Shown in pieces: positions 14,826-22,062 of a DNA stretch of 23,568 nucleotides. How positions within the stretch are numbered: position 1 is the stretch's first letter; every line of letters starts with the position of its first letter. The translations under genes were made by a program, and so were the position numbers. The DNA comes from Promethearchaeota archaeon (lineage in GTDB: Archaea > Asgardarchaeota > Lokiarchaeia > Sigynarchaeales > SOKP01): assembly GCA_019894875.1 (NCBI GenBank), contig JAGXNR010000040.1, positions 1 through 23,568 of the forward strand, in the 5' to 3' direction. A model generated the notes under the pieces. It was not told the origin of the DNA. It ran no database searches and was given only the letters and a program-made list of their open reading frames with translations.

Positions 14826-15197
14826 ATATCATATATTAAATTTCAAGTTCCTGATAAATTAAAAAATCAGCTGAAGAATGCCTTAAGTACAATTGCAGAG
14901 TCTAGAGATTCGAAGATACGAAAGGGGATGAACGAAGTTACTAAATCAATTGAAAGAGTACAAGCAAAAATCGTAATCATGGCTGAGGATGTTAATCCTC
15001 CAGAGATATTATTCCACATACCATTATTATGTGAAGAAAAAGGTATTCCTTATAGTTATTTAACAACCAAGAAAGAGCTTGGTAGTGCTGCTAGAATTAA
15101 TGTATCAGCAAGCGCATTAGCGATAGAAAATGTAGGAACTGGAAATGATGGCATTTTAAATGATGTAATTAAGAAAATGGAAGAAATAAAAAAGTAG
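14826..15197 (+). CDS. rpl7ae: Large-subunit ribosomal protein eL8 (L7Ae), N-terminal frame problem
   Basis: L7Ae binds kink-turn RNA in 23S rRNA, in box C/D and H/ACA guide RNPs, and in RNase P. Recognisable parts: RKGMNEVTKSIERVQAK, IMAEDVNPPEILFHIPLLCE, IPYSYLTTKKELGSAA. The first ATG in frame (14928) would remove ~34 residues, including SYIKFQVPDKLKNQL, which homologues have. The full frame (open since 14811) lacks any ATG, GTG or TTG before 14928. Either AUA at 14826, 10 bases after GGAG, starts the protein as (M)SYIKFQVPD, or one A is surplus in the A5 run 14822-14826, after which ATG 14816 gives MVKISYIKFQVPD. Because the gene is essential, real inactivation is unlikely. S28e follows after 19 bases. 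Confidence 0.93.
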   Translation: MSYIKFQVPDKLKNQLKNALSTIAESRDSKIRKGMNEVTKSIERVQAKIVIMAEDVNPPEILFHIPLLCEEKGIPYSYLTTKKELGSAARINVSASALAIENVGTGNDGILNDVIKKMEEIKK

Positions 15198-15216
15198 AAT
15201 AACTTGGTGAAAAGAT

Positions 15217-15465
15217 ATGGTAAAATTAGATAAAACTAGGGTAGTTAATGTTAGAGATCAATCTACACCAGCCCAGGTTATTCAAATAATTGGTCGAACC
15301 GGTCTTACAGGGGAAATAACGCAAATTAAGGTTCGAATCTTAGATGGACCAGATAGAAATCGAATTTTAACTCGTAATGTCAAGGGACCGATTAGAATGA
15401 ACGATGTTGTAATTTTAAGAGAAGTAGAACGGGAAGCAAGAAAAATTCGAACGCGGAGACGCTAA
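15217..15465 (+). CDS. rps28e: Small-subunit ribosomal protein eS28 (S28e)
   Basis: An 82-residue OB-fold ribosomal protein near the mRNA exit on the small subunit. [20 protein letters not shown] and the C-terminal [15 protein letters not shown] are diagnostic. ATG 15217 is preceded by GGTGA with a six-base gap. The L7Ae-S28e pair is the usual archaeal arrangement, though the usual L24e and Ndk partners do not follow here. Confidence 0.97.
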   Translation: MVKLDKTRVVNVRDQSTPAQVIQIIGRTGLTGEITQIKVRILDGPDRNRILTRNVKGPIRMNDVVILREVEREARKIRTRRR

Positions 15466-15592
15466 AATCGAATTCAATCTTATTAAATACCCCCGTTTAG
15501 GTAAAAATTTCTTATTTCTTTTTATTTGTTTTCTCTATTTCATATGATATAATTTCAGTTTATTTTAAAAATCTAAAGTTAAATCATTTTAT

Positions 15593-16399
15593 ATGGCAAC
15601 TTCTAAAAATATATATAAACTAATTATTTCTTTAAGTATTTTTGTGGGAATAATCTGTATATTATGTTTATATTTATTCACACTACAAATAATACTTGAT
15701 AATATAATTGAGGGCACGTTACAAATTGTTCTAATCATCTCAACTAGAATAGTAATCCTCTCAATTACCACGTATTATTTGTTTCATAAGTGGTTTCATC
15801 AAGAAGCCCAGTATTTATCCGATATCCCCTTTTTACTGGGTTTGTTTTTTCTTATCTTAATTTTTGGAAAATTTGTAGATTTGCATTGGGATCTTACATT
15901 TCTGGTATATGATGAAGCTACAGTACTATCTTATCTTAAATTTCGATTTATTTTAATCATTATTGAAGTTGCTCCTTTACTATTTTTAGGTCTTGAGATC
16001 ATTTTCTTTAGAATAGAAGACAAATTCCCAAGGTTAAAAGATAAACGGTATATGAACAAACTTAGAGCAAAAATAATGGCATTAATTACAGGTATAGAAT
16101 TGGTTGTTGTTTTCATAATTCCAAATTTTACGATAATGGGGATGTTTCTCCCTGTTATTTTAATTCCTTCACTTATCGGGATAGTTTACATCTTCTTTCT
16201 AGCGTATAGGTTAAATAGATTAACAGTTGTAAAACCAAATATTCTAACTATCGCTTTTTTCCTATATTTACTTTCGAATGTTTTTAGACCTCTCATGCAA
16301 AATATTTTAGGAGATAATCCAAGTTATATCATAATTGTTGAGTGGGTTGATTTAATTATATTTATCGTAATATTTTTAGGTTTATACAAAAAGAGTTAA
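15593..16399 (+). CDS. Multi-spanning membrane protein (about 8 helices), function unknown
   Basis: A 268-residue integral membrane protein. Hydrophobic segments by eye: ~10-32, 42-62, 76-94, 112-135, 157-177, 178-204, 217-232 and 246-265, separated by short basic cytoplasmic-type loops (RIEDKFPRLKDKRYMNKLR between the fourth and fifth). There are no recognised catalytic or transport motifs. A few charged residues lie within membrane regions (EVAPLL, FGKFVDLHWD, GIELV). The overall plan of hydrophobic helices without a soluble domain is common among orphan proteins of Asgard genomes, some similar to membrane sensor modules. ATG start; no clear operon partner: it follows S28e by 127 bases in the same direction and ends before the convergent gelsolin-like gene. 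Confidence 0.7.
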   Translation: MATSKNIYKLIISLSIFVGIICILCLYLFTLQIILDNIIEGTLQIVLIISTRIVILSITTYYLFHKWFHQEAQYLSDIPFLLGLFFLILIFGKFVDLHWDLTFLVYDEATVLSYLKFRFILIIIEVAPLLFLGLEIIFFRIEDKFPRLKDKRYMNKLRAKIMALITGIELVVVFIIPNFTIMGMFLPVILIPSLIGIVYIFFLAYRLNRLTVVKPNILTIAFFLYLLSNVFRPLMQNILGDNPSYIIIVEWVDLIIFIVIFLGLYKKS

Positions 16400-16452
16400 T
16401 TTTCCTCAAAGATACCTAAATTTTTTGATAAATGATATGTAAAATCAGAAAC

Positions 16453-17052
16453 TTATTCAATTTGTTTTTTCTCAATTAAAATTTCAAGCTCGGATACAAG
16501 CCAGCACAATTCTTCAAAGGTTGAGCTTGATTTAAGTATTTCTTCGGTTTTTTTCTTAATTTCATTTGCTAAAGGCTTTTCTTTTCCCTTTAAAAGAATT
16601 AATTGTAACTCTGCCAGCCTTTTGGATATTTTTTCATAAGAGATTCCTCTTTTTGATAGTTTGTGGGCTTTTAGAGTTATTTCAGCTTCTAAATCCAAAT
16701 CTAATCCCGCATCAATAAGTTCTAAGGTTTCGTCTAACTCAAAAACTAGTTCATCCCTTTTTTCTTTAGAGATCCCATCCTGTAAACCTTCCTTTAAGAT
16801 ATCCATAATGGTCAGAAAGGCACCAAACTCCTTATTTTGATGGATTATTTGAATTTTGGCAGGGGATTTGCGTTTATTATTTAGATCTTTTGCTCTTTTT
16901 TTTCCGAATTCTTTCTTTTTCTCAGAGGAATTTGAACCAAACCATAAATAAATTACTTTAAAGTCATCAATCAAATAAACTTTCTTACCATCGAAATCCA
17001 CTCTATTAACATTCTTTAGAACACCGTTTTCATATATATTATACAATTTCAT
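16453..17052 (-). CDS. Gelsolin-like domain protein (199 aa) with helical C-terminal half
   Basis: Residues ~1-90 show the gelsolin fold in clear form: NRVDFDGKKVYLIDDFKVIYLWFG (17-39) as the strand-loop-strand with the WFG motif, SSEKKKEFGKKRAKDL as the main helix with the (A/S)xxEK signature, AKIQIIHQNKEFGAFL as the closing strand and the Q/N-x-x-E segment before the last helix. Residues ~95-199 are highly charged helices (DELVFELDETLELIDAGLD, KISKRLAELQLILLKGKEK) that may form a coiled coil for dimerisation. Eukaryotic gelsolin domains bind actin and phosphoinositides in a Ca2+-controlled way, and Asgard homologues have been reported to affect actin; function here is inferred. ATG start. 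It lies downstream of a ribbon-helix-helix gene on the same strand, 135 bases away. Confidence 0.75.
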   Translation of the reverse strand: MKLYNIYENGVLKNVNRVDFDGKKVYLIDDFKVIYLWFGSNSSEKKKEFGKKRAKDLNNKRKSPAKIQIIHQNKEFGAFLTIMDILKEGLQDGISKEKRDELVFELDETLELIDAGLDLDLEAEITLKAHKLSKRGISYEKISKRLAELQLILLKGKEKPLANEIKKKTEEILKSSSTFEELCWLVSELEILIEKKQIE

Positions 17053-17187
17053 AGAGATCCTTTCTTCAGTTTATAATTAATATAGTAAAACTAAGTAAGA
17101 TTGCGTTTTAAATTTTAACTCATCGAAAATAAACTTAAGATAGTAATTCTTAGTTAGGGGAGAGTTTATTTTTAAGATAGTAGAATT

Positions 17188-17397
17188 CTAAGAACTCTCT
17201 TCAAAAAAACCAAGTAATTTTAAGTTCTCATATTCATTGTGTAAAAATTCTCTAAGGGCTATTCTTATAGCTTCTGATCGACTTGGTAATATTTTTTTTT
17301 TAATAAGTTTCTGAATATTGTCATCATAGATTTGAGGTAGGTTAATTGTGATGTTAATCATCTTAGGTTTAGTTTTCTTTTTCTCAATGCTTGTCAT
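17188..17397 (-). CDS. Ribbon-helix-helix (CopG-type) transcription regulator
   Basis: A 69-residue protein. INITINLPQIYDDNIQKLIKKK and PSRSEAIRIALREFLHNEYE form the beta strand plus two helices of the RHH fold, in which a dimer inserts a two-stranded sheet into the DNA major groove. ATG 17397 is chosen over the earlier TTG at 17427 because GGAG lies 9 bases upstream. An N-terminal basic tail (EKKKTKPK) precedes the strand. No toxin gene of matching size lies next to it, so it is probably a stand-alone regulator. The following gene (in transcription order) is the gelsolin-like gene; cotranscription is possible. Confidence 0.85.
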   Translation of the reverse strand: MTSIEKKKTKPKMINITINLPQIYDDNIQKLIKKKILPSRSEAIRIALREFLHNEYENLKLLGFFEESS

Positions 17398-17746
17398 TAG
17401 TTTTACTCCAAGTGATCTAGAGGGCAATAGTGTTTTTAATCCATATGAAATAGTGAATAAGAAATGCAGATATATACTGTACCCTTAATGTTATTTACTC
17501 TTTTCCACTAATATAGTATAAGTAAAATAAATTTATAAAGTTATTTGTCTCTATTTAAAGTATTTAAAGAGTTCAATAACAGATATAAATTATTTTAATT
17601 GTTTAATTACTTAGATGAACAAATTATTTAAATACATATATGAGTGATTGAAAATATTTTATTTTATTAAAAATTCCTTATTTCTTTAATATACCAATTA
17701 TTTTTATGAATAAAACCATAATTATTAGATGAAGAAAATCCTTTTC
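17398..17746. other. Non-coding interval between the regulator and the KEOPS block
   Basis: About 350 AT-rich bases, no gene seen. TATA-like motifs occur at about 17470 and 17530 for the minus-strand regulator. AATAGTG is found twice (17426-17432, 17449-17455) near the expected transcription start, and might be an operator. Otherwise nothing recognised. Confidence 0.4.
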
Positions 17747-17765
17747 GATAGGGATTTTTCCTATC
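17747..17765 (-). terminator. Hairpin overlapping the bud32 stop codon
   Basis: GATAGG-GATTTTT-CCTATC, a perfect 6-bp stem with 7-base loop, ends within the bud32 stop codon. Downstream (minus sense) there is no long T run, so termination capacity is uncertain. Confidence 0.3.
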
Positions 17766-18435
17766 ATCTATCCTCTGGTTTAACATACCTACCTCTTGAC
17801 TCTATCGCATTAATGTTTTTAATAATTTGATTGCATTCTGTTTTGTTTATACTCTCATATTCAAACCTATAACCTTCAAGAAAAGATTTGAAACAGAATT
17901 CAAAGTCATCACCATGCGTAGATATCAACACTCTCTTGAAAAGATGAAGATCAACACTTTTATCTTCTATTGTATCAGAATATTCATGGAGACCAAAATC
18001 GATTAGGAAAATTTCTTCGTCATCAGAAATGATTAAATTACTAGTAGTTATATCACCATGAATATGGCCATTTTTATGTAAAACTGCGATGTTACGGCCA
18101 ATTTTCCTAAAATAGTTTTCTTTTTTATTTTCACTAAGTTTTTCTAAGATATTTTTTAATTTTTTTCCTTCGATATATTTCATTACGAGAATTGAATTTT
18201 GAGCATCAATTTCGTAAATTTGAGGTACACTTAAGCCGTAATTTTTCACTTTTATTAGTGCTTTTCCTTCGTTTAACGTTCTCTCAGTACGAATTTTTCT
18301 ATCAAGTTCTTCTAACCTATATTCTTTGGGAAATCGGTGCTTAAAAATCACTTTTCTACCAAACCAATGACCATAGAACAAACTTGCTTCTGCACCCTTA
18401 TAAATCAATTTTTCTTTAGTTATTTCAGAACTCAC
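17764..18435 (-). CDS. bud32: KEOPS complex atypical kinase/ATPase Bud32
   Basis: A 223-residue lipopolysaccharide-kinase-like small kinase. IYKGAEASLFYG (nucleotide loop), KHRFPKEYR with the conserved basic motif, LVMKYIEG (hinge), HIHGDITTSNL (catalytic loop with Asp), FLIDFGLHEYSDTIEDKSVDLH (DFG) are all present; the usual C-terminal basic end reads SRGRYVKPEDR. Bud32 serves as an ATPase that activates Kae1 in N6-threonylcarbamoyladenosine formation at tRNA position 37. GTG start, one base after the kae1 stop, with GGAGGT 12 bases upstream inside kae1, implies strong translational coupling; in some archaea the two are one fused protein. Cgi121, Pcc1 and Gon7-like partners are not in the window. 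Confidence 0.95.
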   Translation of the reverse strand: MSSEITKEKLIYKGAEASLFYGHWFGRKVIFKHRFPKEYRLEELDRKIRTERTLNEGKALIKVKNYGLSVPQIYEIDAQNSILVMKYIEGKKLKNILEKLSENKKENYFRKIGRNIAVLHKNGHIHGDITTSNLIISDDEEIFLIDFGLHEYSDTIEDKSVDLHLFKRVLISTHGDDFEFCFKSFLEGYRFEYESINKTECNQIIKNINAIESRGRYVKPEDR

Positions 18436-18436
18436 C

Positions 18437-19447
18437 TTAAATCCCAGACCTCCAAGGAATTTTGATATTATCCATTCTCTCTTTTGGTTTAATTATTGTG
18501 TCGCTTATTTTATGCTTGCCTTCAGACTGATACCTCAATATTCCCGCCCAAGCTATCATCGCTCCATTATCTCCTGCATATTTTAGAGGAACTACTTCGA
18601 ATCTTGCATCATGCTCAGTACTAATAGAATGAACCATTTGCTGCAACCTTTTATTTGCTGCCACACCTCCAGTTAATAAAACTTCTTCTTTCTCCGTGTG
18701 TGCGAGAGCGCGTTCAGTAACTTCAACTAGCATTGAAAAAGCGGTTTCTTGAACTGAGCGAGCAACATCGTTTAAATTATATTTATCATTAAAATCTTGA
18801 GATTCTAGCAATCTTTTTGCCGCAGTATATAATCCTGAAAATGATAAATCCATGCCCTTAACGGTATAAGGTAATTGAAGATAATTATTAGACTTCAAAG
18901 CCAGTTTTTCAATTTTAGGACCTCCAGGATGACTTAGTCCTGCATCTCGAGCAAAAGAGTCAATCATATTTCCAACCGCTAAATCAAGTGTTTCCCCAAA
19001 AATTTGATATCTATCAGATTCAAAAGCACTAACAATAGTATTACCCCCAGAAACATATAACGTAAGAGGATCATCAATTTTACACATTAACCGCCCAATT
19101 TCTACATGGGCTATACAATGATTTACACCTACAAGTGGAATTTTTAGAACTTGGCTTAACATTCGAGCGATCAAAGCCCCAATTTTTAGAACAGGTCCTA
19201 ATCCAGGACTTTGGCTGAAGGCGATCAGATCCATATCTTTTATTGATAAATTTGACTCTAAAAGTGCTTTACTGATTACTGTTTGAAAATTATTTAAATG
19301 ATGCTCACGTACTAAGGCAGGATGGAGCCCCCCTTCTTCGGGTACGAAGATATCGTTTATCAAACTATGAACTTTTCCTTCAAAATCAACGATTCCGATT
19401 CCAAATGTGTGTGCAGTACATTCAATACCCATACAATATTTTCGCAT
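18437..19447 (-). CDS. kae1: tRNA threonylcarbamoyladenosine transferase Kae1 (KEOPS)
   Basis: A 336-residue ASKHA-fold protein. GIECTAHTFGIGIVD (nucleotide loop), GPGLGPV-like SQSPGLGPVLKIG, VNHCIAHVEIGR with the metal-binding His110 and His114, YVSGGNT, SFSGLYTA, LTGGVAANKRL and YAGDNGAMIAW (with the third metal ligand Asp293) are the full set of family motifs. It transfers threonylcarbamoyl from TC-AMP to A37 of ANN-decoding tRNAs, which is nearly universal. ATG start, normal length for the archaeal protein. The tail KIPWRSGI is typical of Kae1. It is part of the minus-strand block with S27ae and S24e upstream and bud32 downstream. Confidence 0.97.
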   Translation of the reverse strand: MRKYCMGIECTAHTFGIGIVDFEGKVHSLINDIFVPEEGGLHPALVREHHLNNFQTVISKALLESNLSIKDMDLIAFSQSPGLGPVLKIGALIARMLSQVLKIPLVGVNHCIAHVEIGRLMCKIDDPLTLYVSGGNTIVSAFESDRYQIFGETLDLAVGNMIDSFARDAGLSHPGGPKIEKLALKSNNYLQLPYTVKGMDLSFSGLYTAAKRLLESQDFNDKYNLNDVARSVQETAFSMLVEVTERALAHTEKEEVLLTGGVAANKRLQQMVHSISTEHDARFEVVPLKYAGDNGAMIAWAGILRYQSEGKHKISDTIIKPKERMDNIKIPWRSGI

Positions 19448-19548
19448 TAATTTCGCCGTATATTTCTAAAGGAATTCTAAAATTCTTCAAAATGAAAAGC
19501 CAATCGCTACAAGAGAAATCTGATTTTAGATTTCTTTAAATAATGAGA

Positions 19549-19767
19549 TTAATTCCCATCCATTGATTTAATACGTTTACGAGGAGCCCTTCTAGTGGTT
19601 TTTCCCTTAGCAGGTCCTTTTCTCTTAAATACAGTATAACCACATTTCCCACAACTCGATCGATCATAGTGGTTTGCAAGAAAATAACTTGGTCCACACT
19701 TAGGGCACGATCTATGAGTTCGAACTACCTTGTCTCCTTCCATTTTATAATATTTTGATGCATCCAT
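19549..19767 (-). CDS. rps27ae: Small-subunit ribosomal protein eS31 (S27ae)
   Basis: A zinc-ribbon protein of the small subunit head. CPKCGPSYFLANHYDRSSCG (two CxxC pairs with CGKC) and the KGPAKGKTTRRAPRKR basic tail identify it. ATG 19767 gives MDASKYYKMEGDKVVRTH, the standard archaeal opening; the TTG at 19803 would add 12 residues and overlap the S24e gene end by 11 bases, and is considered less likely. Unlike the eukaryotic gene there is no ubiquitin fusion. Confidence 0.95.
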   Translation of the reverse strand: MDASKYYKMEGDKVVRTHRSCPKCGPSYFLANHYDRSSCGKCGYTVFKRKGPAKGKTTRRAPRKRIKSMDGN

Positions 19768-19792
19768 TTTTATCAAATGATTTTTGTAATTG

Positions 19793-20146
19793 TTAATATT
19801 CAAAAAGATGTTTGAAAGATTCTTTTCTCTTCTTTAATTGGATTATTTCAGTTCGTTTTTCCTTCTCAAGGTTACGAACTTGAATATGAAAAGGTTCATA
19901 AAATTGTAATTCTTTTGCATTTTCATAAATATAAACAATTCCTTGAGTAGACGAATCACCAAAATGAGTATTTAGTTTTTTAATAATCGTTAATTTTTCA
20001 TCCGAACCTTGCATTGCCGAAATTTTCTTCTTTACCGCTAATCTATTAGGAGTTCCCTGTCCGAAATGATCAATTCTAAAAGACAATTCAATTCGATCTA
20101 TCAGGGGATTTTTCTTCTCTTCTTTAATTTCAATATTAAGGGACAT
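19793..20146 (-). CDS. rps24e: Small-subunit ribosomal protein eS24 (S24e)
   Basis: A 117-residue ribosomal protein. IEIKEEKKNPLIDRIELSFR (N-terminal strand with NPLL-like motif), HFGQGTPNRLAVKKKISAM and THFGDSSTQGIVYIYENAKE (the F-G-G-S/T-x-G region) are characteristic. ATG start; the S27ae gene follows at once. S24e-S27ae next to Spt4/Rpo7 and Kae1-Bud32 is a long-known archaeal gene neighbourhood. Confidence 0.96.
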   Translation of the reverse strand: MSLNIEIKEEKKNPLIDRIELSFRIDHFGQGTPNRLAVKKKISAMQGSDEKLTIIKKLNTHFGDSSTQGIVYIYENAKELQFYEPFHIQVRNLEKEKRTEIIQLKKRKESFKHLFEY

Positions 20147-20269
20147 TTTGAACCATTTTTCATATATTATTACTAAATTATAAACTTCAAAAGGAGAGAT
20201 AAAAAATAAAATTTTGCTTTTTAATTGTATATTACTTTAGATCAAAGAGGAAGAAATTACCTAAAATTG

Positions 20270-20854
20270 TTAATTCTGTTTCATGAACGCTAAGGCTCTT
20301 TTAACCTTATCCTTAATATTCTTATCAACATTTACAATGACAATTCCTTCGGGTATAACAAAACGGGAGTCTGTAATAGGAGGTTGGCCATAAAAAGCAA
20401 AATGTCCTTGATCTTCAATAGGGATTTCTTGTATTAGTGGAAGAATTAACAAATCTTCTTCTCCTTCGATAACTTTTATTAAGGTTTTTTTATTCGAAGC
20501 AATCGCGGTTCTAAAAATTTCCCAACTTTCATTATTTATTGAACCCGCAGGATTTTTTAGTTCAACCACTACTTCAAAAAAATCCCCAAACTCTACATTT
20601 ATTTGGTTCCTCTGAGTCATTTCATCAATAACACAGATTTTAATGAATTGTTTTAAAAAGGGATTCGATAAGAAATCTTGGGCAACAATATCTCCTACAA
20701 TATAGAAATTTAATGAGGTTCCAGATTTTAGAAAATCTCTAAATATATTTTCAACTTGGATTATAGTATCTTCTCGACTCCCAGCGATTAGGATGTCAAG
20801 AGGTTCTGCATATGATCTCCTATTCTTTTGTGGAACCTTAAGATTATCCTTCAT
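20270..20854 (-). CDS. GTP-dependent dephospho-CoA kinase (DPCK, DUF359 family)
   Basis: A 194-residue enzyme catalysing the last step of coenzyme A synthesis in archaea, phosphorylating dephospho-CoA with GTP. NFYIVGDIVAQDFL, KICVIDEMTQRNQ, KNPAGSINNESW, KVIEGEEDLLILPLI and HFAFYGQPP match the conserved motifs, including the GEEDL segment essential for nucleotide and metal binding. About 20 residues precede the conserved core. ATG start; 76 bases after spt4 and 123 bases before S24e, which is the usual position of this gene in archaeal genomes. Confidence 0.93.
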   Translation of the reverse strand: MKDNLKVPQKNRRSYAEPLDILIAGSREDTIIQVENIFRDFLKSGTSLNFYIVGDIVAQDFLSNPFLKQFIKICVIDEMTQRNQINVEFGDFFEVVVELKNPAGSINNESWEIFRTAIASNKKTLIKVIEGEEDLLILPLIQEIPIEDQGHFAFYGQPPITDSRFVIPEGIVIVNVDKNIKDKVKRALAFMKQN

Positions 20855-20930
20855 GACTAAATGTTAAAATTATTATTTGAGTATTATTCCATCAATTTTA
20901 TTAGCGAAATAATTGATATATTCATGGAGG

Positions 20931-21119
20931 TTAGCGTACTCTTAAAGCGTACTTTCCGGGAAAATGGATTTTTAAATATTCCGCGAACTTCGACTCTTTA
21001 GGATTTATTATTACAACCTCACCTGTGTAATCCTCACTTAGAGTGTGGGTTTTGCATTTAGGACAAACCGTTTCATTTTTGGTTATCAAATGACAGTTTT
21101 TACATGCTCTCTCTTTCAT
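20931..21119 (-). CDS. spt4: Transcription elongation factor Spt4 (RpoE2)
   Basis: A 62-residue zinc protein: ACKNCHLITKNETVCPKCKT carries the two CxxC pairs, followed by the SEDYTGEVVIINPKESKFAE strand region that docks with the Spt5 NGN domain. Together with Spt5 it encircles RNA polymerase and raises processivity. ATG start with AAGGTG five bases upstream. Cotranscribed after rpo7 (gap of 30 bases). Confidence 0.96.
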   Translation of the reverse strand: MKERACKNCHLITKNETVCPKCKTHTLSEDYTGEVVIINPKESKFAEYLKIHFPGKYALRVR

Positions 21120-21149
21120 CTTAGCACCTTAAACCTTATTATTAATTAA

Positions 21150-21761
21150 TTATTCAGTGGTACCTTCCTCTTCATTAACTTCTGTTGGATCTTCGTGTTG
21201 GCTGGCATATTCATCTTCAATATCACCTTGAATCCAATCATCCTTTCCCAAATACTTCTGACGCATTGTCAATCCAAGTTTTCCGCTTCTGCCTGTTCCT
21301 AAAGAAACGGCAATTATTTTAGCTCTTACCTGATCATTTACTTCAAGGATCTTTCCCGTTTCCTTACCGATAAATCTATTCCCTACTTGTTCGTAAGAAA
21401 TATAATCATCACAAATTTGAGATACATGAACCAAACCGTCCAAAGGACCTAAACGAATGAATGACCCAAAATCCACAATTTCAACTACAGTTCCTTCAAC
21501 TACTTCTGAAACAATTGGTTTAAACGTAAGGATCGTAAATTCAACCTCATGGAATGTATTAGCATTCCCTGGAATAATTATTCCCATTCCAACATTTAGA
21601 ACATCAACAACAGCAATAATAAATCCAAAATCTCTTGTGATAATGCCTTCATAATCTTCACTTAAGATTATTCTGGCACTTATACTCTTCTCCTGGTCAA
21701 AAAGAAATGGTGGTATCTCAATTTTTCCTTCAATTGTAAAAAGTTTAAAGATATTAAACAC
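21150..21761 (-). CDS. rpoE1: DNA-directed RNA polymerase subunit Rpo7 (RPB7 family, RpoE')
   Basis: A 203-residue stalk subunit. Residues ~1-85 make the N-terminal RNP-like domain (KIEIPPFLFDQEKS, YEGIITRDFGFIIAVVDVL), residues ~88-165 the S1/OB RNA-binding domain (GTVVEIVDFGSFIRLGPLDGLVHVSQICDDY). An acidic tail (EDEYASQHEDPTEVNEEE) extends past the usual end. With Rpo4 it binds nascent RNA and helps open promoters. GTG start at 21761; the first 11 residues (MFNIFKLFTIE) are near the usual MYKxxTxE opening. It heads the conserved minus-strand block; TATA-like motifs lie at about 21812 and 21843. Confidence 0.96.
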   Translation of the reverse strand: MFNIFKLFTIEGKIEIPPFLFDQEKSISARIILSEDYEGIITRDFGFIIAVVDVLNVGMGIIIPGNANTFHEVEFTILTFKPIVSEVVEGTVVEIVDFGSFIRLGPLDGLVHVSQICDDYISYEQVGNRFIGKETGKILEVNDQVRAKIIAVSLGTGRSGKLGLTMRQKYLGKDDWIQGDIEDEYASQHEDPTEVNEEEGTTE

Positions 21762-22062
21762 CTGGTTAAAAAATCAATTAATAATGATATATTTACTAGA
21801 CTATTAGTATAATAAAGTTAAACGAAGCCTTGCATTCTAATATATGTAATAAAAAATTAATAGTTTGTGGTTTCGTAGTTAAAGAAATATGAAAAGAGTT
21901 TGAAAATGAAAGTATTAATTTATAATAATAAGTTGAAATGTAATCTTAGTCAAAATAAGCACCTTATTAATGATAGAATTATTAAATGTATTATAATTTT
22001 GTCTAATATTCTATTTAGTTAATCTCTAATCAAAAAAAATAAATATTGAGGTAATTTGAAGC
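21762..22062. other. Divergent intergenic region between rpo7 and aroA'
   Basis: Around 300 AT-rich bases without a gene. Promoter elements for both directions are expected here: TATA-like motifs at about 21812 and 21843 serve the minus-strand block, and GAGGT (22048-22052) is the ribosome site of the plus-strand gene. Nothing else recognised. Confidence 0.4.

Noticed and set aside
19768..19803. TTG start adding 12 residues to S27ae
   Set aside because: It overlaps S24e, lacks a ribosome site and goes beyond the usual start of the family.
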